Shown here: piece after piece, positions 22,480 through 31,738 of the stretch
Layout of the letters: each line of letters starts with the position of its first letter
How positions within the stretch are numbered: position 1 is the first letter of the stretch
Source of the DNA: Blastomyces gilchristii SLH14081
Taxonomy: Eukaryota; Ascomycota; Eurotiomycetes; Onygenales; Ajellomycetaceae
Direction of reading: 5' to 3'
Assembly (NCBI RefSeq): GCF_000003855.2
Contig: NW_003101674.1
Coordinates: 1,683,656 to 1,747,655, forward strand
DNA length: 64,000 nucleotides
The notes under the pieces: model-generated
Seen by the model: the letters and a program-made list of their open reading frames with translations, nothing else
Told to the model about the DNA's origin: nothing
Databases searched by the model: none
Translations under genes and position numbers: made by a program

Positions 22480-25170
22480 GTTTATTTACTTTTATACATT
22501 GATGATATTCAATCTGAGTTAGTACTAAAATTATAACTAAGCTAAGAAAGAAGATTATTTTCTCTTATATTAATTCTTCTTACATACATCAGTGATTAGT
22601 TATTGAAAATAAATTATCATCTTTCTCAAATTATTATCATATCTTCTGAATTCACTTCTTTCACTTCTTTTACTTCTATTGAAGATTCATAAACTCTTCA
22701 AGAAATCACTATGAATTATAAAGTCTATATTATTTATAATTCAACACAGAATACTCTCTTTCAATTATAATAAATAATCACTTCATTCTTCACATCTGAT
22801 TCTAGATCATGAAATTTATGAAAAACTTAATATAAACACTGAGATGAACTATGAAATAATTATCAACAGATTGTATTATAGATTACTGAAGAGTCATCTC
22901 TCTACTACAATCACTGTAACTTTATTTAGAAATATTCATTATAAACTGATCATGACTCTGAAGAAATTTCCTGACATCTGAAGTTATCAGAATGCAGATA
23001 ATAAAAGAAAAATAATCAGAAAATTACTACTGAGCTGATAAGTTACTCTATTAGATAATAATTTTTGATAATACTAACTTTCTAATTTAAAGAAAATCAT
23101 GTAAAAATGATTATATATCAGTACTCTGATTTCATAACTCTCATCTGATAACTTCTGTGAATAATTACTTTATATATATATATCTCTGAATCTTTCTCTT
23201 TAATCAATTGAAAACTCTGAATTCTGAACACTTCTTTAAATACTTAATTCAAATCTTCATATTTCATATCAATTCTGTCTTTAATTCAATCTTGAGACAT
23301 ACTACAAAGTTAATATATAATATCTAGAATCAGAGTTGAAGAATTATTGAAGAGTATCTCTCACAGTGAATACATGAACTAGTATAAATAATCTTGCATT
23401 TATAAGAGTTATATATTATTATATTGATGAGAACTGAACTTATTAAGAGATATTAATTGAATTTAAATTATTAATCAATAGTCATACTGAGAATTATATA
23501 ACAGAGATATTAATAACTATGATTAAAAATGACTATTATAATATTAGTCTCAGTCTTCTTACAATTATAACTGATAATGCTGTGAATAACTATACTATGA
23601 TAAATAGCTTAAAGCAAAAATTAACTTTATATTTCTAAAATGATAAATAAGGTCATATTCTCTGCATTGCTTATATAATTCAACTTATGATATAAACACT
23701 GATAAAGAATCTTAATATTGAGATAAAGAATAATGAGATAACTGATTCTTGAAATAAGAATGAGATAAAAGTAATTACTTGAGTAACTTTTATATTCACT
23801 TTATAAAAGATAATATTTTTTAATAACACTTTTTAATATTACTTTTTAATAATACTTTTTAATAATACTACTATTAATTTTGAATAGATTGACTAATAAT
23901 TTAAATATCACAGATTCAAAACATTGTTAATATAATTTATATCTTCTCTAAACAATAATAATAATTTCATAATATTTAATAAATAAATAAATCAGTCATA
24001 TCACTGAATATGATACAGAATATTAGAATATAATGAAGTTTAATATATAAGATAACTGTTTAAATTCTTCAATTGTATCAGATAATTAATTACTGAGTGC
24101 AATACTCTGATTGAGAAAAGATTCAGATATTGAAACTTTCTGATATGAAGTGAACTCAGTTAAAATATATGATTGATTTACTGTTTCAGTTTTATAAGAT
24201 AACAAAGACAGTCTTAATTACTTGTACATCAATACTACAGTCAGTCTGATAAGTGTATAACAGTTTATTTACTTATCTTAAGAAGCAGTTGAATCACTTA
24301 AAAAGAAATTCAGTCTGAAATAATGCTATAGCACAGGCTATTATTACTGTAAGAAATAAACTGATATATTACTACAGCAAAACTGAACAATCTTTTGCAG
24401 AGTACTATACTATAACAGCTCTACTAGATCTCTTCTATTAAGTTAATATCTACACTTCTCAAGATTGAACAGAGAAGAAATAAGACTTATATATTAAATT
24501 AGTCTGAGACTACTATAATATCAACTATCAGAGATTTAAACAAGCAGATGTTAGAGATGTAAAGACAGTGAAATTCAATTCTCTAGTAAGTAATAATTTT
24601 TGATAACACTTCATATTATATAGAACTATAATACTAACTTTGAAACAGAACTTATATACATTAATTACAACTGAAAATCAGATAAAACTATATACTTATA
24701 AAACTGAATTTGACTGCTATCTTCAAGATAATTTAATAAATTTATATATTAAATCAATTCTAGAGTTATGAAAAATTATTGAGAGTATATATTCAACTAT
24801 TACACTGATAATGTATGATATTCTAATAATTTCATTGACAGAGATGAGAATAAAGTGAAAGTTTAACTCAAGCTGAGATATTTATTACTATCATTAGAGA
24901 CAATTATAAGAAGAAATAATTAAGAAACTTATAATTATAAAATATAAAATTATCAGACAGTTTAATATCTCTGATCACAGTATATCAGAGAAGTGTAGTT
25001 TTCATGAGAAAGTGAAGAATAAACTTGTACAAGAATGTATTTAGTTGTTTTATAAGTATTATTAATAATCATTATCAAATTCTGATTATATAAGTAATCA
25101 CTGAATGAACTGAATGAGACTGAATTTAATCTTCAGTCTCAGTCTCATTCTGATTTTGAAAGAATAATTA
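22480..25170 (+). pseudogene. hAT transposase relic
   Basis: The diagnostic stretch reads IITDNAVNNYTM (from 23564) and, 29 codons on in the same frame, GHILCIAYIIQL (23651-23686). In hAT transposases the Asp-Asn-Ala block carries a catalytic aspartate, and the second block is the RCxxHxxNL-type helix, here with His changed to Tyr by C-to-T. Flanking sequence is peppered with stops, and intron-like segments with the motif TTTTTGATAACACT recur (23061, 23814, 24597). A BED finger and the C-terminal dimerisation region are not identifiable by eye. Limits are approximate. Confidence 0.6.
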
Positions 25171-25381
25171 TCTTTTATAGTTTATTCTGAGAAATTACTC
25201 TTATTTCACTGTTCTTGAATTAAATCTGGTCATTTTTCATGTCATTTGTCTCAGAAATGATTCATTTTCAGATTTTTTTGAGGCTTGGTCCTGGTGAGAC
25301 TCACGCCAAGAAATGTATGAGATCAGATCAAATGAGATCAAATGTGAAATTCATGATTCTGATAATCAGTCTAGATTTATC

Positions 25382-25446
25382 TACACTCTTTTTTTTACAG
25401 CTTCAATTACACTTTCTTTTACATGTTACATTCACTGAAGAGAGTG
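25382..25446 (+). other. Copia-1a 3' tail and polypurine tract
   Basis: Between the right hAT target copy and the LTR lies the short remaining tail of Copia-1a, the reverse complement of the 12-base-repeat region at 48681-48860. The purine tract directly before the LTR (GAAGAGAGTGTG) is the mutated form of GAAGGGGGTGTG in Copia-1b. Confidence 0.75.
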
Positions 25447-25714
25447 TGTCAGAAAAAAGAGGTTATACACTACTGAACATCATCAATATTATATTACTAT
25501 AATATTTCTCATTATTATCAGCTTACTATAATACTCATCTAATACTTACTTATACTAGCTCTCTTGAATTGCATATATATTTTACTATAAATAGCTCTAT
25601 CTTTTGTATGAAATAGATATATTAGATAGTGCACAGAGAATATAACAAGCAGATCTTGATACACATAAGATTCATATGTCTTCAACATATTCATCCGTGA
25701 CACTCATTCCGACA
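25447..25714 (+). repeat. Copia-1a 3' LTR, 338 bp upstream of RPB2
   Basis: A 268-bp LTR from TGTCAG to CCGACA, exactly the length of both Copia-1b LTRs (48413-48680, 53937-54204). It is oriented + towards RPB2. Beyond it the sequence changes abruptly to GC-normal DNA. The next five bases are CAATG; the partner target copy would lie left of the window. Confidence 0.9.
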
Positions 25715-26052
25715 CAATGTTATCCTCCAAGAAAATTTGATATCACGTGATATGTAGTTGAAAAACACGCTAGCCTGTATTTAATTAGCGTCAGTGGCGG
25801 CTCTGTTCTTGTCTAGATCGCGACTAGGACGAAGGATTATTAGTCGCCAGTCTCAGTTCATCCACCCTGCTGAGCTGCGCTCCGCATCAACACTACCCGA
25901 AGCCTTACCCTGCGAATATTCCTTCTTTAAGCGGATGGAATAGGGCCTTCCTGGTGCTGTGAAAACCCCAAACTATCTGCTCAAGCCGTCACGTTCTGGG
26001 CCTCTCTCTGGGCATCTCCGCCCGCAAATCCGCCGTCGAAATCTTGCCCAGC
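25715..26052 (+). promoter_or_regulatory. RPB2 upstream region
   Basis: GC-normal sequence between the Copia-1a LTR and the RPB2 start codon. It holds a perfect 14-bp palindrome ATATCACGTGATAT at 25740-25753, containing the CACGTG core bound by bHLH factors of the Cbf1 type in fungi, and pyrimidine-rich stretches nearer the gene. No clear TATA box is seen. Promoter and 5' UTR must both fit in this short interval unless they use the LTR. The ATG context is CCCAGCATGG. Confidence 0.6.
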
Positions 26053-29000
26053 ATGGAGGATTACGAAGAAGAATATGGAGAAGATGCCTACTATGACCAA
26101 GATGAAGGGATTACATCAGAAGACTGCTGGACGGTGATTTCGTCCTTCTTCGAATCGAAGGGTCTCGTGTCGCAGCAGCTCGATTCTTTCGATGAGTTTA
26201 TCTCGACGACTATGCAGGAGCTGGTGGAGGAGCAAGGACAGGTAACACTCGATCAAACTCTGGCTCCTTCTGAAGATGAGATAGACCCGGTAGTTTTGCG
26301 ACGCTATGAGTTAAAATTTGGCACCGTGATGCTTGCGCGACCGTCGATGACTGAAGGCGATGGCGCTACCAGTATTATGTTGCCACAGGAAGCACGACTT
26401 CGAAACCTCACATATGCCAGTCCTCTCTACCTTGGGATTACGAAGAGAGTCACGGAAGGACGAGAGCGACTCATTGCCGAACGTGATGATGCTGAGCAAG
26501 GGGAAGAGGATCACGATGAGGAGAGGCGGAGTAGGGGAACATATTTGCACTGGGAGCCGAAGCCTTTGAATGAGGATGAGCCAGAAGAAGAGAATGTTTT
26601 TATCGGAAGAATGCCGATTATGCTGAAGTCGAAATACTGCATCCTCAAGGATCTAAATGAACAGTCGCTCTACAACTGGAACGAATGCCCTTACGATTCC
26701 GGCGGATACTTCATTATCAACGGCAGTGAAAAGGTTCTTATCGCTCAGGAGCGCAGTGCAGGCAATATTGTTCAAGTTTTTAAGAAAGCTCCTCCAAGTC
26801 CAACACCATACGTCGCGGAAATCCGAAGCGCGATTGAGAAAGGATCCAGAATACTGTCCCAGCTGTCAATAAAGCTTTTCGGTAAAGGTGACGCCTCCAA
26901 GGGTGGCTTTGGCCCAACGATCCGATCTACGCTACCTTACATCAAAACCGACATCCCCATAGTTGTTGTTTTCCGGGCTCTAGGTGTGGTGTCTGACGAA
27001 GATATCCTCAACCATATTTGTTATGACCGGAATGATACGCCAATGTTGGAAATGCTTAAGCCATGTATCGAGGAAGGGTTCGTTATCCAGGATCGTGAGG
27101 TAGCTCTTGACTTCATCAGTAAGCGAGGCTCTTCCCCCACAAGCATGAATCATGAGAAGCGGGTTAGGTACGCGAGGGATATCATCCAGAAGGAATTCCT
27201 TCCGCATATCTCTCAGAGTGAAGGTAGCGAGACGCGGAAAGCATTTTTCTTGGGATATATGGTGCACAGGCTTCTCCAGTGTGCCCTAGGTCGTCGCGAT
27301 GTTGATGACCGCGATCATTTTGGAAAGAAAAGACTGGATTTAGCTGGCCCGCTACTTGCCAACCTTTTCAGAATTCTGTTCATGAGAGTTACCAAAGATC
27401 TTTACAAATACGTCCAGAGATGCGTGGAAACTAATCGGCAACTATACCTGAACATTGGCGTGAAGGCAAGCACCTTATCTGGGGGTCTTAAGTATGCTCT
27501 TGCTACAGGTAACTGGGGCGAGCAGAAAAAGGCGGCTAGTTCCAAGGCTGGTGTTTCGCAAGTGCTAAATCGCTACACATATGCCTCGACCCTTTCCCAT
27601 CTTCGCCGTACCAACACACCCATTGGACGTGATGGCAAGATTGCGAAGCCTCGACAACTTCACAATACTCACTGGGGACTTGTCTGTCCGGCTGAAACGC
27701 CGGAAGGACAAGCTTGTGGTCTTGTTAAGAATCTGGCTTTGATGTGTTATATTACTGTTGGTACACCAAGCGAACCGATTATTGATTTCATGATACAACG
27801 CAACATGGAAGTTCTAGAGGAGTTTGAGCCTCAGGTGTCGCCGAATGCGACCAAAGTCTTCGTCAACGGTGTATGGGTGGGAGTTCATAGAGATCCTTCT
27901 CATCTTGTAAACACAGTCCAATCGTTGAGACGACGTAACATGATTTCCCATGAAGTCAGTTTGGTGCGAGACATTCGAGACCGGGAATTTAAGATCTTCA
28001 CCGATGCTGGACGAGTCTGCCGGCCTCTCTTTGTGGTTGAGAATGACCCGAAGAGTGAAAATTGTGGCTCTCTTGTGCTATCCAAAGAGCACATCCACAA
28101 ACTCGAAGCGGACAAAGAGCTTCCACCAGATTTGGATCCCGAAGAGCGCAGAGAACGGTACTTTGGCTGGGACGGCCTTGTTAAATCCGGTGTTGTTGAA
28201 TATGTGGATGCGGAGGAGGAAGAAACCATTATGATTGTCATGACACCCGAGGATTTGGAAACTTCAAAACAATTACAAGCTGGATTTAGTCTTCCGGAGG
28301 AAGATAATAATGACCCCAATCGACGAGTCCGATCGACTCTTAGCCAAAAAACGCATACCTGGACCCATTGTGAGATCCACCCCAGTATGATTCTAGGTAT
28401 CTGTGCCAGTATCATTCCGTTCCCCGACCACAACCAATCCCCACGTAACACATATCAAGCTGCTATGGGAAAACAAGCTATGGGTGTTTTCCTCACAAAC
28501 TTCGACCAGCGGATGGAAACGATGGCAAACATTTTATACTATCCACAAAAACCACTTGCTACAACGCGGTCTATGGAGTTCCTGAAATTCCGCGAGCTTC
28601 CTGCTGGGCAGAATTCAATTGTAGCAATTGCTTGCTACTCTGGGTACAACCAGGAGGATTCTGTGATCATGAACCAGAGTAGTATCGATCGTGGTCTTTT
28701 CCGGAGTCTGTTCTACCGAACCTACACAGACTCCGAAAAGATGGTCGGTATGACTGTCGTGGAAAGATTTGAAAAACCCATGAGATCAGACACCCTTCGC
28801 ATGAAGCATGGTACTTATGATAAGGTCGATGATGACGGTATTGTTGCTCCTGGTGTTCGTGTTTCGGGTGAGGATATTATCATCGGGAAAACTGCTCCCT
28901 TGGCACCTGAGGCAGAAGAGCTAGGCCAGAGGACGAAACAACATACAAAACTCGATGTTTCTACTCCTCTGCGTAGTACCGAGAGCGGTATCGTCGACCA

Positions 29001-29911
29001 AGTTTTGGTCTCTACGAGCAATGATGATCTGAAATTCGTCAAAGTTCGGATGAGAACTACAAAGATTCCTCAAATTGGAGACAAGTTCGCTTCTCGCCAC
29101 GGCCAAAAGGGTACCATTGGTATTACATATCGACAAGAAGACATGCCCTTCACTCGTGAAGGCATTGTTCCGGATCTGATTATCAATCCCCACGCCATTC
29201 CTTCTCGAATGACCATTGCCCATTTGATCGAGTGTCAGCTTAGTAAAGTTTCGTCACTCCGTGGATTTGAAGGTGATGCAACGCCATTTACAGACGTGAC
29301 AGTAGATTCCATCTCCAGCTTGCTCCGTGAACACGGCTATCAGTCCCGCGGCTTTGAGGTGATGTACAATGGATATACGGGCCGAAAGTTGGTCGCCCAA
29401 GTCTTCCTGGGTCCAACTTACTACCAACGCCTACGACATATGGTCGACGATAAGATCCATGCCCGCGCACGTGGCCCAACCCAGATTCTTACACGCCAGC
29501 CTGTGGAAGGTCGTGCGAGAGACGGTGGCCTTCGATTCGGAGAGATGGAACGCGATTGTATGATTGCTCATGGCGCCAGCGCATTCCTAAAGGAAAGATT
29601 ATTTGACGTGTCTGATCCATTCCGTGTCCACATCTGCGATATCTGCGGGCTGATGACACCAATTGCGTGAGTTTCTTCATACCATAAATTGACCATTATG
29701 TTTGTCCTGTCCCTCTAGATGTTTCAACTAACCTAGTTACCAAAATAGGAAACTCAAAAAGAGCGATTTCGAATGTCGGGCTTGCAAGAACAAGAACAAG
29801 ATTTCGCAGGTCCACATCCCGTATGCTGCCAAGCTTCTTTTCCAAGAGCTAATGTCGATGAATATCGCCGCACGATTGTTTACGAAGCGGTCCGGGGTGT
29901 CTTTGCGATAA
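26053..29911 (+). CDS. RPB2: RNA polymerase II second-largest subunit Rpb2
   Basis: Exon 1 is 26053-29666 and exon 2 is 29749-29911; the product is 1,258 residues, slightly longer than yeast Rpb2 (about 1,224). Rpb2 forms half of the catalytic cleft of RNA polymerase II. Hallmarks: [15 protein letters not shown] near residues 540-552, [14 protein letters not shown] from 864, [12 protein letters not shown] from 1009, and the C-terminal zinc site C1195-x2-C1198 ... C1214-x2-C1217, the last pair in exon 2. The N terminus is acidic. Translation starts at the first ATG in a good context; a TTG nine bases upstream is in frame but not a eukaryotic start. TGG is used for Trp throughout, codon use is GC-normal, and there is no internal stop, so the gene has escaped the mutation seen on both sides. 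It is an essential single-copy gene in ascomycetes. Confidence 0.98.
29667..29748 (+). other. RPB2 intron (82 bp)
   Basis: GTGAGT donor, CTAAC branch-type sequence at 29728-29732 and TAG acceptor at 29746-29748. It splits an Ala codon (GC|G). Splicing joins MTPIA to KLKKSDFEC and restores the second half of the zinc site; unspliced RNA stops at the TGA at 29668-29670. An earlier TAG (29716-29718) would lead to a stop within four codons. Confidence 0.95.
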
Positions 29912-30591
29912 TGTTAACCCGTGCCATTATGCATGTCTTGATCACCTGACCCCAATTCTTGAGGGTTGGCCATCCAATATTCGAACATGCTACACCTCCC
30001 AACATTTGGGAACCCGCATTGTACACAGGAGAAACTTCTTCTACACTCAACAGGGGTTCTCCTAAGAAAAGTTGTACTTTTAATTAGCAAGGTTCATTTT
30101 TATCCTTTTTATTTTGTCGTTACCATCTCAAATCCTCTGTTTCCAGCCGATTTCGCGATTTATGCAAATCTTTCCCCTTTTTCTCGACTTTCTCATACAA
30201 ACATGAGATAAAAATACACGCAGTCCCGTCAACGCAAGAGGCAAATTCCCCTATACATTTCTTCCTTTGGCGTTGTTCATGGCGTTTCTCGAAATTGTTG
30301 CCGTTTCCGTTTTTGGACTTCGAGAAGGCGAAGGTTGGGGAAAATTTGGAATGTTTCGACGGAAGGAAATACCTAATTGAATAGCAGGCAGGTCACACAG
30401 TTTTAACATAGGCGGGTTTATTTCTTGGTCCTCCCATCCCTGCTTTGCCTCTTGAGCTAATAATGGCTGGTGATGAATCCAAAATATCACCTCAACCTTG
30501 ATTCTGCCTCGTCTTTTCATTCTCACTCATGTAGTACAGAAGTGGCTATCATAACAGGATTGATTAATACATACATAAAGCTACTTAAGGG
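29912..30591. other. RPB2 3' flank, no gene seen
   Basis: GC-normal to slightly AT-rich sequence with only short unsupported frames. It should hold the RPB2 3' UTR and terminator. I see no RNA gene or repeat here. Confidence 0.6.
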
Positions 30592-31250
30592 CCTGTTCGG
30601 TGACCCCGTCCAGGGCCATATAAGGCTATACAGTTCCAGGTTGTACGGCCCTGGACGGCTCTGGCTGGGGTTATATACACACTAACCTGGTTGAATAAGG
30701 TTTTCTGTTTAGTAGATTCTGTGTGTAACTTCATACAACTCACCAAGCATGTCAAGCTGACAGTCAGATTCATATTATAGAGTTCAACAGTGTATTTAGT
30801 TGAAAATGTGATAGATTTGAACCTATTCAAGTTAAATCTGCACTGTATACACTGGAATGAGTTGCAATATCTGCTGACACATTTCAGAGTGACTGTACAG
30901 CGTTCAGAGATCTGCAAATATTATCAAAAATCAATAATTATACTGTGTAACTGTGATAATGCAACTTAAAAGACAATACAATAGTATTTATATCATAGTC
31001 AGTAGCTTATAAGACTTGTTACTACAGAAGTGATTAATCAGAACATTTTAACTGTTTAATCTGATATATGATGTATGTATTATGATTTATTTCATAGTTT
31101 TCAATTTATTACTCAGTTGTTGAATTTTAATTCTCATTTACTATGTATTAAAAATATGACTCAGATAAATATCAGTACATTCATTGTATTAATTGACTGA
31201 TTGAGAAGAAATACTGAGATTCATAAATCTATGTGATTCAAAGGTTGCTT
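30592..31250. other. transposon-like end and AT-rich stretch of unknown kind
   Basis: It opens with TTAAGGGCCTGTTCGGTGAC (30586-30605), reminiscent of terminal repeats of PIF/Harbinger-type elements with a TTA or TAA target. A perfect 12-bp inverted repeat follows (CCGTCCAGGGCC 30606-30617, GGCCCTGGACGG 30647-30658). After about 30680 the sequence turns AT-rich like mutated repeats. I find no matching right terminus, so this may be a truncated or single-ended remnant. Confidence 0.4.
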
Positions 31251-31414
31251 GAGCCAGCGTAAGATTATAGGCGTACGCCGGCTCCTTATATAATTAGTGA
31301 GGCCGCTAGGGCCCCTTACACACTTGTAAGTGTATTCAGAAGCGGCCGCGTTATTATCCGGCGGCCGCACGTTCTTCCGAACCACATCCTTCCTCATCAA
31401 ATTGTTGGGGGATC
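31251..31414. other. GC-rich palindrome cluster
   Basis: Between two AT-rich blocks lie about 160 GC-rich bases with several inverted repeats: GAGCCAGCGTA/TACGCCGGCTC (31251-31261, 31274-31284, one mismatch), GGCCGCT/AGCGGCC (31301-31307, 31341-31347) enclosing ACACTT/AAGTGT (31320-31325, 31328-31333), and two GCGGCCGC octamers (31342, 31361). No coding potential. GGATC at 31410-31414 is the left target copy of Copia-2R. Confidence 0.5.
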
Positions 31415-31436
31415 TGTTGGTGATTACTACACCTAC

Positions 31437-31536
31437 TCTTGGAGGATAACGTTGTTGTGTTGTAATCTAACTACGCGAGTTACACTAAATAGGTTGGGGT
31501 GGCACGTGACTAGGGTAGGTGTAGTAATCACCAACA
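31437..31536 (-). repeat. Copia-2L 3' LTR (weakly mutated)
   Basis: A 100-bp LTR in minus orientation, from TGTTGGTG (ending at 31536) to CCAAGA (31437-31442). It keeps CpG sites, GG and CC. It contains CACGTG at about 31503-31508. Confidence 0.88.
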
Positions 31537-31738
31537 CCCCCCCTTGCTACACCGTGGTCTATAAGCCGCCACCCGGGGCCTCCCCCATCCTCAAATCTTT
31601 CAAAAATGCAATAATAATTAATTACATCAATCGGACCCTGATTTCCTCATTAGGAAAGGCGTCTGTATGGCAATAACTGTAAAAATCAAGAAATACATGC
31701 AAAATCCATTGATCTGCTGTATCATCATTATCATTCAA

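Larger units (their letters stand above)
19629..25373 (+). mobile_element. hAT-family DNA transposon, 5745 bp, inserted in the Copia-1a 3' tail
   Basis: The ends are TAGACTGACCG and AATCAGTCTA, with a perfect 8-bp duplication GATTTATC at 19621-19628 and 25374-25381. On both sides the flank is the Copia-1 tail, so the empty site can be read from Copia-1b near 48865. Inside is a worn hAT transposase on the + strand (TDNA and the Cys/His helix block near 23564-23686) plus other reading frames. The termini match MITE-1 and MITE-2, making this a plausible parent type. The whole element is AT-rich and mutated. Confidence 0.87.
2101..25714 (+). mobile_element. Copia-1a: old Ty1/Copia element split by four or more insertions
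   Basis: Four separated segments (about 2101-3626, 11907-13219, 19432-19628, 25382-25714) follow in order the sequence of Copia-1b on the opposite strand (48413-54204). The segments carry leader and gag, protease and flanking pol, the end of RNase H, and the 3' tail with a 268-bp LTR. Each break is explained by an insertion with its own target duplication. Compared with Copia-1b the remaining sequence is short: the integrase core, part of the central pol region, and the stretch from the RT active site to the RNase H end are missing. The 5' LTR is not in view; LINE-A lies where it should be. Confidence 0.85.

Noticed and set aside
26044..26052. RPB2 start three codons upstream of the ATG
   Set aside because: The codon is TTG, not used as a normal start in nuclear genes; the ATG at 26053 has a good context and fits the family's N terminus.
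26311..29680. Several minus-strand and off-frame open frames of 60-183 codons inside RPB2
   Set aside because: They are shadows of a GC-rich conserved coding sequence with no independent motif.
29667..29718. A shorter RPB2 intron ending at the TAG at 29716-29718
   Set aside because: The resulting exon meets a stop within four codons and loses the second zinc-binding Cys pair.
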